From an uncultured Lentisphaeria bacterium (lineage in GTDB: Bacteria > Verrucomicrobiota > Lentisphaeria > Victivallales > UBA1829): a DNA stretch of 22,277 bases. The translations under genes were made by a program, and so were the position numbers. Shown here one piece after another: positions 1 to 7,228 of this stretch (positions are counted from its first letter, which is position 1; every line of letters starts with the position of its first letter). The notes beneath the pieces are model-generated. The model had not been told where the DNA came from. It did no database searches and saw only the letters and a list, made by a program, of their open reading frames with translations. The DNA is taken from positions 1-22,277 of the forward strand of contig CAJMAW010000041.1 in assembly GCA_905211485.1 (NCBI GenBank), written 5' to 3'.

Positions 1-775
1 CCTGCCAGTCGGGAGCGGGATAGAAGGAGCTGTCAGAATGTCTCACCGTGGCGGCGGCCAGATAATCGGCGGGAAGAATCCGTGTGCCGTTCCATTCGCC
101 TTTCCGGAGAAGCAGCTGGGCGAATTTTGCCAGATCCTCCGTCCTCAGATACAGACCCCAGCCCCCGCAGTTGATCCCGCGCGGACAGCATTCCCAGCGG
201 CCGGGACGGATCCCGAGCGGATCAAATAAACGCTCCTTCAGATATTCGCGCACATTCATCCCGCTCAGTTTCCGGACCAGCGCCGAAAGCATGTAACTCC
301 CCGAGGAATCGTATACAAAGCGTTCCCCCGGACGGTATTCCGTGGAAGAAGCGAAAAATCCCGCACACCAGTCCCCGGGACATTCGGAAATTTCCAGAAA
401 ATCGTGATAAGTCCCGTGACCGTTGCGCATGGTCAGAAGATCTTTCAGCGTCACAGAAGCGATTCCCGCATCATGGATCCACCGCCGATATTCCGGGAAA
501 AAAGCGGCAAGGCGGTCCGTCAGTTTCAGACGTCCTTCCGACTCAAGCAATCCCAGCGCCGCCGAAACAAAACTCTTGCTCACTGAAAACACCGCATGCG
601 GCTCTTCCGCACGATAGGGTTCCCAGAACGCCTCCAGACACACCTTCCCGTGGCGGAGAATCATCACGCTGTGCATGAATTTCAATTCCGACAGCCGTTC
701 CAGCATCCCGAAAAACGTTTCCGAAGCGATCCCCTGCGATTCCGGCGTCGCGCGCGGCAGACGATGATTTCCCAT
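1..775 (-). CDS. Serine hydrolase of the beta-lactamase (class C-like) family, cut by the left edge
   Basis: About 258 residues from the start are visible; the C-terminal part lies off the left edge. The nucleophile motif SVSK is at residues 64-67 (Ser64, Lys67) and is followed by a helix, as in PF00144 proteins. The second motif is YDS at 155-157, matching the family's Y-x-N/S. The third motif (HxG or KTG) would be off-window. I start at the ATG at 775 because GGGAGCGGGA lies just upstream; an in-frame ATG at 802 has only a weak site. There is no signal peptide, so a cytoplasmic enzyme is likely. The family includes esterases, D-aminopeptidases and true beta-lactamases. Nothing here fixes the substrate, and a resistance role should not be assumed. 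Confidence 0.88.
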   Translation of the reverse strand, partial: MGNHRLPRATPESQGIASETFFGMLERLSELKFMHSVMILRHGKVCLEAFWEPYRAEEPHAVFSVSKSFVSAALGLLESEGRLKLTDRLAAFFPEYRRWIHDAGIASVTLKDLLTMRNGHGTYHDFLEISECPGDWCAGFFASSTEYRPGERFVYDSSGSYMLSALVRKLSGMNVREYLKERLFDPLGIRPGRWECCPRGINCGGWGLYLRTEDLAKFAQLLLRKGEWNGTRILPADYLAAATVRHSDSSFYPAPDWQ

Positions 776-1212
776 ATTTCCCGCTCCCAGTTCCTCCTCC
801 ATCTCACTTTTTATCAATAGCGCTCTTCCTCTTCCTTAACGACTACTCTATACCTTTACTTCTTTCTCTCTTTCTCTTCCTCAGCCGTTTTTGCCTCTTT
901 TTCCCCTGCCCTTCCGCAGTTTTGTCCGCCATAAGGCATTCTTCTCGCCGCGAAGACTTTTTCTTCCGGATGTTTTTCCGTCCTCCCCGGCTCCTCGCTT
1001 CTCCTTTCCGCTCCCTTTTCCCGGAAGAGAGAAGCGACAGGAGGGGAGAGAAAGAACGAGGGATCAAACGCGGGGAGAGTAAAAATAAACTCTTCCTCCT
1101 CCCTGGAATTTTTCCCCCCCTGTTCCGGGAAAGGATGAGGTAAGGAGAGGAAAAAACAGGGGGGGAAGATGTGGGAAAGGGAAGGGGAATCATCCGGTTC
1201 CGCTTTCTTCAG
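776..1212. other. 437-bp intergenic region without a credible gene
   Basis: This lies between the 3' end of glgB and the 5' end of the serine hydrolase, both on the minus strand. It is dominated by purine-rich and pyrimidine-rich tracts. It contains one notable inverted repeat (1112-1167), listed separately. A weak minus-strand -10-like TATAGA lies at 847-852 upstream of the serine hydrolase, with no good -35. The open frame at 843-1193 on the minus strand is low complexity and resembles nothing known. Confidence 0.6.
1112..1167. repeat. Inverted repeat with 13-bp perfect arms containing C7/G7 runs
   Basis: TTCCCCCCCTGTT at 1112-1124 is perfectly complementary to AACAGGGGGGGAA at 1155-1167, with a 30-nt loop. 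It lies about 45 bp beyond the glgB stop codon. Neither strand shows a T-run directly after the stem, so it does not look like a standard intrinsic terminator. It could still end or protect the glgB transcript. Confidence 0.6.
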
Positions 1213-3438
1213 TCAGGAAGAGGAGGAATGCCGCCTCAGGATCACCGCTCCCAGCCAGGGAAGACGCAGCGTCAGATGCTGGGCCTGGCCGTGATACAGT
1301 CCGGGTTCGGCGGGAAGGGGCGCGGAATTGAGCAGCCCGGTGCCTCCATAGGCGGAATCGTCGCTGTTGAAGACTTCGCTCCAGGTCCCGGGGAGAGGCA
1401 CGCCGAGCGTGAAATTATCCCGTACCACGGGAGTCAGGTTCACGATGACGACCAGCGGATCCCGGTGAGCCCGATCCCAGCGGATGTAGGAAATGATCGA
1501 CTGTCTGTAATCGCCGCCGTCGATCCACTGGAACCCGTTCTGAGTGAAATCGTCCTCCCAGAGCGCGGGTGCGGAGCGGTAGAAGAGATTGAGTTCCCTC
1601 ATCATTTCCCGGAACTGCCTGTGCATGGGAAAATCCAGGAGATTCCAGTCCAGGGCCTGATTGCAGTTCCATTCGGTCATCTGCGCGATTTCGCCGCCCA
1701 TGAAAAGCAGTTTTTTCCCGGGATGGGTGAGCATATAGGAGTAGAGCGCGCGGAGATTGGCGAATTTCTGCTGATAATCCCCAGGCATGCGCCCGATGAT
1801 GGATTTTTTTCCGTGCACAACCTCGTCATGACTCAGAGGAAGGACAAAATTCTCGGAAAAGGCATACAGCAGGGAAAAAGTCAGTTTCCCGTGATTGTAG
1901 CTGCGGTAGATGGGGTCGAGCGCGAAATATTCGAGCGTATCGTGCATCCAGCCCATGTTCCACTTGAACGTGAATCCCAGTCCCCCCAGATAGACCGGAC
2001 GGGACACTCCGGGCCACGCAGTCGATTCCTCCGCAATCATGACCGTTCCTTTGAACAGCTGATGCGTCAGTTCATTCAGGTGTTTGAGGAAGGCAATGGC
2101 CTCCAGGTTTTCATTTCCTCCGAAACGATTCGGGATCCACTGCCCGGGCTCCCGGGAATAATCCAGATACAGCATGGAGGCGACGGCATCCACACGCAGC
2201 CCGTCAATATGGAAACGGTCCATCCAGTACAGGGCGCTTCCGGTGAGGAATCCCCTCACTTCCGTTCTGCCGTAGTTGAAAATGTAGGTTCCCCAGTCGC
2301 GATGTTCTCCCTGGCGCGGATCCGCATGTTCATACAGCGCGGTTCCGTCGAAGCGACCGAGCGAAAAGGAATCTTTCGGGAAATGCGCCGGCACCCAGTC
2401 CATGATCACGCCGATCCCGAGAGAATGCATGTAGTCCACGAAATAGGCGAAGTCCTCCGGCGAACCGTAGCGTGCCGTGGGCGCATAAAACCCCGTTACC
2501 TGATATCCCCAGGACTGGTCCAGCGGATGTTCGCAGACCGGAAGAAGCTCGATATGCGTATATCCCATTTCCGCCGCATACGCCCCCAGCGCATGGGCAA
2601 GATCCCGGTAATTCGGAAATTCCTGTCCCGCGGACAGCGGGGGAAGTCCCGGACCGCCCCAGGATCCCAGATGAACTTCATAAATGTTCATGGGGGCTTT
2701 CTGGGGATCCGTCTGCGCCCTGCGCTCCATCCATGAAGCGTCCGTCCACTCAAAGGGATCGGGATTCGGAACGACTCCCGCAGTATGCGGACGCAGTTCC
2801 GTCTGCTGGGCATAGGGATCCAGTTTGGTGAACACGTCGCCCGCCTGGGTCTTGATTTCATATTTGTAAATATCGCCTGCGCGCATCCCGGGGATGAAGA
2901 GTTCCCAGATTCCGGAAGCCCCCAGCATGCGCATGGGATGGCGCCGCCCGTCCCAGCAGTTGAAATCCCCCACCACGGAGACGCGTCCGGCATTGGGCGC
3001 CCACACGGCGAAATCCACTCCGGACACCCCGTCGAAACAGCGCACATGCGCTCCCATCACATCGTACACCCTGTGGTGTTCCCCCTGATTGAACAGATAC
3101 AGATCCATTTCCCCGAGTCCCGGCAGGAAGCGGTAGGGATCCGCAGACACGGAAACCGAGTCCGGATACACCTTTTCCAGTTCATAGGCGAAACATTCTC
3201 TTCTCCCCGGAAATGCAAGGGCGAAAAGCCCCTCAGGCAGAATCCGGAGAAGTTCGGACCGCGTCCCGTTTTCCAGCACAAAGACTTTCTCCGCCATGGG
3301 ATCATACACGCGGAGGATCAGGCCCCCCCCCGTTCCGTCCGGATGCAGCCCGAGAATGGAATGGGGGTCCCCGATGGAGCCCTGAAGCAGAGCATTCAAA
3401 GCGGAGCGCTCCGGCAGAAGGGATTTTGTTTTTTTCAT
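1213..3438 (-). CDS. glgB: 1,4-alpha-glucan (glycogen) branching enzyme
   Basis: GlgB makes the alpha-1,6 branches of glycogen by cutting alpha-1,4 chains and moving the ends. From the chosen start the product is 741 residues, close to the usual 730. An N-terminal CBM48-like region (about 20-230) precedes the GH13 barrel. GH13 motifs are clear: DWVPAHFP (347-354), GLRVDAVASM (413-422, nucleophile Asp417), MIAEESTAWPG (467-477, acid/base Glu470) and LPLSHDEVVHG (533-543, Asp538). A C-terminal beta domain ends near 735. The frame stays open upstream to 3810, but that part is low-complexity Glu/Lys/Ser. ATG at 3438 (GGA five bases upstream) and ATG at 3471 are the realistic starts. No other glycogen gene is in the window. 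Confidence 0.95.
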   Translation of the reverse strand: MKKTKSLLPERSALNALLQGSIGDPHSILGLHPDGTGGGLILRVYDPMAEKVFVLENGTRSELLRILPEGLFALAFPGRRECFAYELEKVYPDSVSVSADPYRFLPGLGEMDLYLFNQGEHHRVYDVMGAHVRCFDGVSGVDFAVWAPNAGRVSVVGDFNCWDGRRHPMRMLGASGIWELFIPGMRAGDIYKYEIKTQAGDVFTKLDPYAQQTELRPHTAGVVPNPDPFEWTDASWMERRAQTDPQKAPMNIYEVHLGSWGGPGLPPLSAGQEFPNYRDLAHALGAYAAEMGYTHIELLPVCEHPLDQSWGYQVTGFYAPTARYGSPEDFAYFVDYMHSLGIGVIMDWVPAHFPKDSFSLGRFDGTALYEHADPRQGEHRDWGTYIFNYGRTEVRGFLTGSALYWMDRFHIDGLRVDAVASMLYLDYSREPGQWIPNRFGGNENLEAIAFLKHLNELTHQLFKGTVMIAEESTAWPGVSRPVYLGGLGFTFKWNMGWMHDTLEYFALDPIYRSYNHGKLTFSLLYAFSENFVLPLSHDEVVHGKKSIIGRMPGDYQQKFANLRALYSYMLTHPGKKLLFMGGEIAQMTEWNCNQALDWNLLDFPMHRQFREMMRELNLFYRSAPALWEDDFTQNGFQWIDGGDYRQSIISYIRWDRAHRDPLVVIVNLTPVVRDNFTLGVPLPGTWSEVFNSDDSAYGGTGLLNSAPLPAEPGLYHGQAQHLTLRLPWLGAVILRRHSSSS

Positions 3439-3587
3439 CACATCCGTTGTGTTTTTCCGCGTTTCCCTCATTCCGAATCCATCCTGTCTTGTGGGTTGCC
3501 GCCGGGAAGGAGAAGGTGAAGAAGAAGGGGGGAGCGCCTGCTCCGGAGCTTTTCGTCTCCCCTTCCCGGATTGTCTGTTTTTTTTAA

Positions 3588-3615
3588 AGTATAGCAAGGA
3601 TTTTTGAATTCGCAA
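3588..3615 (-). promoter_or_regulatory. Candidate glgB promoter
   Basis: On the minus strand TTGCGA (3610-3615) and TATACT (3588-3593) are separated by 16 bp. A start near 3580 would give a leader of about 140 nt before the glgB ATG. This rests on sigma-70-like consensus only. Confidence 0.45.
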
Positions 3616-3626
3616 CAGCGCGTCTC

Positions 3627-3654
3627 TTGAATTTGCGGCAAAATAAGCTAAAGT
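3627..3654 (+). promoter_or_regulatory. Candidate promoter of the RNA methyltransferase gene
   Basis: TTGAAT (3627-3632) and TAAAGT (3649-3654) are separated by 16 bp, each matching the sigma-70 consensus at four of six positions. The -35 boxes of this and the glgB promoter are 11 bp apart. A long leader of about 190 nt would follow. Confidence 0.3.
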
Positions 3655-3709
3655 TTCCCTCCGCGTATCTGGAAAAAACGCAGACAGGATGTGCATTGTG
3701 GAAAAAAAG

Positions 3710-3775
3710 CCCTCTTTTTCTTCCTCTTCTTCCTCCCGCTCCGGAGGATTCTCCTCTTCTTCCTCCTCTTCCCCC
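3710..3775. repeat. Pyrimidine-rich low-complexity tract
   Basis: Two nearly pure CTT/TCC tracts (3710-3737 and 3749-3775) are separated by a short CCGGAGG-containing interruption. They lie in the leader of the methyltransferase gene. Read as protein they give only Ser runs or Glu runs, which argues that this stretch is not coding. Confidence 0.65.
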
Positions 3776-3850
3776 GTCCGTGGAAACGGCTCCGCCTCCT
3801 GCAGAGGCAATCGCGGAAATCATAACGGAGGGAAAGGGAAAGCCCATGAA

Positions 3851-5290
3851 ATGCCTGAAGAAAAAGCCAAGACCGGGGACAGCGCTGGAAGGAGAAATCC
3901 GTCCGCTTCTCTCCGTTCTCCGGATCTGATTGCCCGCCATGGATCACGCGAAGAGCGCGAAGAGAAGGAATTCCGGAAGGGAAGGGGGAAAAAAGGCGCT
4001 CTGAACAAGTGCCGCGCGCCGGAATCCGGGCTGGCCTTCTCGGCTGTACTCGTGCGCACCCTGCTGGAAAAGAATTTGGTGAACGCTTCCGCCTTTGACG
4101 CTTCCGACCCGGAAGCCCTCGCCGTTCTTCCATATGACGCTGAATTCGCCCTCAAACAGGAAGCGCTCAAGAGATTCTGGAAAGCCGGAAACATCCCGGG
4201 TTCTCCAGGGACAATTCTCCCCGCTCCGATGCCGCGCCATTACCGGGCTCTCTCCAAACGCAGCGCATACATCGACCCGCGCTCCGGACGCTTTTCCTTC
4301 GTCCGAGGCTACGGCGGCGGACGGAAACATCTGGAGGGCGGACGGAAGACAACAGGCGCATCCCAGCAGCTCCCGCATTCCCTTCTTGAGCCTGAGGCAC
4401 ATGGAAAGATCTATGACAAGCTGGAAACCATCCTGAATCTGCCCCGCTGCCGTGCCACGGCGGAGGCGCTGAATTACTGCATTGTCCGGGGAGCCTGGGG
4501 AAAATACGCCGTGATTTTCAATACGTCCGTCGCCGACGGGCAGGTGGTCGGCACGCTCAAACGGATTGCGGAACGACTGAGAGAAGAAGATCCGGGAATC
4601 ATCGGCTGTTTCATGTATCTGGATGAAACCCGGTCTGAATATTATCTGGAATCGCGGCGTCCGGAAAAGGGAGTTCCGTTCAAAAAACTCTGCGGGACCG
4701 CGATGCTGGACATCACAATCCGGAACCGGAAGTTCCTTTATCCGCCCACGGTGTTTTCCCAGATCAATGAAGCCATGCTGCCGCTGATGGTCAATGAGGC
4801 GTTCCGCCTCCTGAGACCCGATCCCGACCGACGCTTTCTGGACCTTTACTGCGGATACGGACTCTTCGGTCTGCTCGCTGCCGAACATTCGGCTGAAGTC
4901 ATCGGCATGGACGCCGAAGGCCCCGCAATCGAGGCCGCTTCGGCCAATGCAGTCTATCATTTTCCCGGGAGGAAAATCAAATTCATTGCCTCCTCCATTA
5001 CCGGGGAAAGCCTGGAAAGGCATCTGCCGCGCACGGAAAAAAGGGGCGGTGGAGAAATCGCCGTGCTCGACCCGCCACGGAAAGGTACGGCCCCGGGCGT
5101 GCTGGAACGCCTTGTGGCACGCCGTCCCTTCCGCGTTCTGCACATCTTCTGCGGGACGGACATGCTCCCGAGAGAGCTGGGAATCTGGAAGGCAAACGGT
5201 TATTCCCCCGTCGCAGCCGTACCCCTGGATCTCTTCCCGGGAACCATGAACCTGGAAACGCTCGTCCTGCTCGAACGCAAACGAAGCTGA
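3851..5290 (+). CDS. Class I SAM-dependent RNA m5U methyltransferase, TrmA/RlmC/RlmD family
   Basis: This enzyme family adds a methyl group to C5 of a uridine in tRNA or 23S rRNA. The product is 479 residues from the ATG at 3851. SAM motif I is FLDLYCGYGLFG (329-340). Asp407 opens DPPRKG. The catalytic Cys434 lies in IFCGTDML, an unusual version of the family's SCNP context. The C-terminal FPGTMNLE (462-469) supplies the general-base Glu. VFSQINEAM upstream matches the family's substrate/SAM contact. I see no N-terminal Fe-S cysteine cluster and no clear TRAM domain; the first 60 residues are basic and low complexity. The start is uncertain: GGAGGG at 3827-3832 is rather far upstream. Whether the target is tRNA U54 or an rRNA site cannot be told. 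Its 3' end faces the aldolase gene, 33 bp away. Confidence 0.85.
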   Translation: MPEEKAKTGDSAGRRNPSASLRSPDLIARHGSREEREEKEFRKGRGKKGALNKCRAPESGLAFSAVLVRTLLEKNLVNASAFDASDPEALAVLPYDAEFALKQEALKRFWKAGNIPGSPGTILPAPMPRHYRALSKRSAYIDPRSGRFSFVRGYGGGRKHLEGGRKTTGASQQLPHSLLEPEAHGKIYDKLETILNLPRCRATAEALNYCIVRGAWGKYAVIFNTSVADGQVVGTLKRIAERLREEDPGIIGCFMYLDETRSEYYLESRRPEKGVPFKKLCGTAMLDITIRNRKFLYPPTVFSQINEAMLPLMVNEAFRLLRPDPDRRFLDLYCGYGLFGLLAAEHSAEVIGMDAEGPAIEAASANAVYHFPGRKIKFIASSITGESLERHLPRTEKRGGGEIAVLDPPRKGTAPGVLERLVARRPFRVLHIFCGTDMLPRELGIWKANGYSPVAAVPLDLFPGTMNLETLVLLERKRS

Positions 5291-5323
5291 CGGGAAACCT
5301 TATCGCACGGAAAACAACAGCAA

Positions 5324-6088
5324 TCAGTCTGCATTCGCCGAAGCCAGTATGGCCCGGTAGGAACGGAAGAGCGCATCCGAATCGTTCCCCGTCGAAAGCC
5401 AGTTTACGCCGCGCGACTTCCAGAACGGCAGATCCGATCCGAAAGCCCCCAGCAGAACACCAGCCTCACGGGTTTTGCCGCAGATTTCGTCTATCAGCGC
5501 CACCACTTCCGGATCTCGGAGCCGGCCCGCCTTCCCCACCGAAGCAGACAAATCGTAAGGCCCGATGCATATGCTCCCGACGCCCGGAACCGATAAAATC
5601 GACTCCAGATTCTTCACCGCCTCATAATGCTCAATCTGCACAATGACAAGCGGTTCCTTTCTGGAAACTTCCAGATACTCCTCCACGGAATCCGCCCCGA
5701 AATGGATGGCGCGCCGGAAACCGCATCCCCGCGTTCCCGCTTCCGGATAACGGCACGCGGAAACCGCCGTTGCGGCGTCTTCCGCCGTATTCACCATCGG
5801 GACGATGATACCCGCAGGAGCCAGGTCAATCACTTTCTTGATCACTCCGTGTTCGTTCCAGGGCACGCGCACCAGCGGAGCGCAGGAAGTCCCTTTCAGC
5901 GCCATGATGTGATGCATGATATCGGGCTGGGACATCACACCGTGTTCCCAGTCGATCCAGCAGAAATCAAACCCGGCGTCCGCGGCCAGTTCCGTCATGC
6001 TGGAGTCGTGAAAGGTAATGCAGGTGCCGAATGCGGTTTTCCCGGATTTCATCTTTTCAAGAAAGATTTCCAGATTGTTCAATTTCAT
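5324..6088 (-). CDS. HpcH/HpaI-family aldolase (2-keto-3-deoxy sugar-acid or related)
   Basis: These class II aldolases reversibly cleave 2-keto-3-deoxy acids to pyruvate plus an aldehyde using a divalent metal. The product is 254 residues, the usual size. Key residues are visible: IDWEHG (45-50, catalytic His49), VRVPW (73-77, Arg74), metal ligands Glu153 in QIEHYEAV and Asp179 in GPYDLSASVG, and the Gly-rich GFRRA segment (123-127). The ATG at 6088 has a strong AGGAGG six bases upstream (6095-6100 on the minus strand). It lies downstream of the araB-pilin pair on the same strand after 246 bp that include a decamer repeat, so it may be in that regulon or have its own promoter. The family includes rhamnonate, galactarate and homoprotocatechuate pathway enzymes; the exact substrate is not determinable. 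Confidence 0.9.
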   Translation of the reverse strand: MKLNNLEIFLEKMKSGKTAFGTCITFHDSSMTELAADAGFDFCWIDWEHGVMSQPDIMHHIMALKGTSCAPLVRVPWNEHGVIKKVIDLAPAGIIVPMVNTAEDAATAVSACRYPEAGTRGCGFRRAIHFGADSVEEYLEVSRKEPLVIVQIEHYEAVKNLESILSVPGVGSICIGPYDLSASVGKAGRLRDPEVVALIDEICGKTREAGVLLGAFGSDLPFWKSRGVNWLSTGNDSDALFRSYRAILASANAD

Positions 6089-6180
6089 CAAATACCTCCT
6101 GTTTCATGAATATTGCTGTTGTTATGGATCTTGTTGATCCTGAATATTTTTTATCTCGAATGGATGATATTCCCGGAATT

Positions 6181-6250
6181 CATCATGGCTCATGGCGGCG
6201 CATGGCAGTGCATGGCGGCGCATAACGGAACACGGCGGCTCATGACGGGG
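6181..6250. repeat. Degenerate 10-bp tandem repeat, about seven units
   Basis: Consecutive decamers related to CATGGCGGCG start at 6181, 6191, 6201, 6211, 6221, 6231 and 6241. The units at 6191 and 6211 are identical, and the others differ at a few positions. The array lies between the pilin stop and the aldolase start, about 95-160 bp upstream of the aldolase ATG. The period equals about one DNA helical turn. Confidence 0.75.
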
Positions 6251-6334
6251 GATGGACGCCGGTATCTCTGCCGCCGGGGTCGGATTTATCTCTGTGTCCG
6301 GGAAAGAAACGGAAACGTGTCTCCCCCCCTTTCA

Positions 6335-7228
6335 TCATCCATCCCACTGGACCAGATTCCTCGGCTCCTGATATCGGTAAATGGCGGCGGCGGCACGGGA
6401 ATCCATGGTTTCAACATGACCGTCAAAATAAAGAAAGTTGTTCTGCATGTTGTGACGGCCTTCCATATAGTCTCTGGAAATCCCGCATGTGACGGAGTCA
6501 GCCATCTGCGAATCATTGTAGTCGAATCTGCCCGTGCCCGGGATCCAGCGGTTTCCAGTGCCGCCTTTGCGGCCGCCGTAATCCAGGGCGAAGACCGTCT
6601 GCGAAGGACGCTTGACCATGGATTCCTTGGTTCCCAGATAAAATGATGCTGAAGGATTGATTCCCCAGACGTCATACTGAACACGATTGGTTGTCACATA
6701 ATAAAGGAAATAATTCATCATTTCGTCGTTGCGCCCGAGATCGTATTCGGGGCAGGCAAAGATCGTGGGAGTCCCGCTCTTTCCGTTCGGACGGTAAATC
6801 GCAAACATATAATAAGTCGGAGGAGAAGCTTTCCACCCCTCGAGCTTTCCGAGCATGGAATGCCATCCCCAGTTGGCTCCGCCCTGATAATATCCTTCCG
6901 GCGCATAATATCCGTAATCCTGGAGATACTTGAGATTCAGCAGCCCCACCTGCTTCAGATTCCCGGTGCAGACGATTTTCTTCGCCGTCCCCTTCGCTCG
7001 GGCAAGAGCCGGCAGAAGAAGCGAGGCCAGAAGCGCGATCACGGCAATCACCGTGAGCAACTCCACCAGAGTGAACCTGCGCCCGAGAAACGGAAGAACC
7101 TGCTCTGCCGACATACTACTCCCCCGTTCGCGAATGGGGAAACGGCTCCGTTCCCGGGAACGGAACCCAGGGGAGGAGAAACATGATCTCTGTTCTTTCC
7201 GGGAAAAAGCAGTGTCTGATCTTTTCAT
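6335..7228 (-). CDS. Pseudopilin-like protein with prepilin N-terminus and H-X9-DG motif
   Basis: The product is 297 residues. The type IV prepilin/type II secretion motif is RFTLVELLTVIAVIALLASL (51-70): Phe52 is mature position 1 and Glu56 the conserved +5 Glu, followed by the hydrophobic helix. Near the C-terminus a His and an Asp-Gly pair are separated by exactly nine residues, the H-X9-DG signature of a family abundant in Lentisphaerota and Planctomycetota. The residue before Phe52 is Arg, not the usual Gly, and the leader is a long basic 51 residues. I start at the ATG at 7228: it overlaps the araB stop as ATGA and has GGGAGGAGAAGAG upstream. An internal ATG at 7114 with GGGGGAG upstream would give 259 residues. 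It is probably exported and membrane-anchored; its function is unknown. Confidence 0.88.
   Translation of the reverse strand: MKRSDTAFSRKEQRSCFSSPGFRSRERSRFPIRERGSSMSAEQVLPFLGRRFTLVELLTVIAVIALLASLLLPALARAKGTAKKIVCTGNLKQVGLLNLKYLQDYGYYAPEGYYQGGANWGWHSMLGKLEGWKASPPTYYMFAIYRPNGKSGTPTIFACPEYDLGRNDEMMNYFLYYVTTNRVQYDVWGINPSASFYLGTKESMVKRPSQTVFALDYGGRKGGTGNRWIPGTGRFDYNDSQMADSVTCGISRDYMEGRHNMQNNFLYFDGHVETMDSRAAAAIYRYQEPRNLVQWDG

Larger units (their letters stand above)
3439..3850. other. 412-bp divergent intergenic region between glgB and the methyltransferase
   Basis: It holds back-to-back promoter candidates (minus at 3588-3615, plus at 3627-3654) and a long pyrimidine-rich block at 3710-3775. No coding sequence in it is convincing. 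Confidence 0.6.

Noticed and set aside
843..1193. 116-codon minus-strand open frame in the first intergenic region
   Set aside because: The composition is Arg/Lys/Ser low complexity, without a ribosome site or similarity to known proteins.
1171..2736. 521-codon open frame on the plus strand opposite glgB
   Set aside because: It is entirely antisense to a clear glgB with intact catalytic motifs. The product resembles no family and has the His/Arg/Pro-rich composition typical of antisense frames in G+C-rich genes.
3439..3810. N-terminal extension of glgB
   Set aside because: It would encode Glu/Ser/Arg low complexity from the purine tracts and cross the predicted promoters. The family length is already satisfied from 3438.
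3689..3850. N-terminal extension of the methyltransferase
   Set aside because: It encodes mainly serine runs from the pyrimidine tract and adds nothing conserved.
3944..5143. 399-codon open frame on the minus strand opposite the methyltransferase
   Set aside because: It is antisense to a gene with intact SAM and DPPR motifs; no homology is recognisable.
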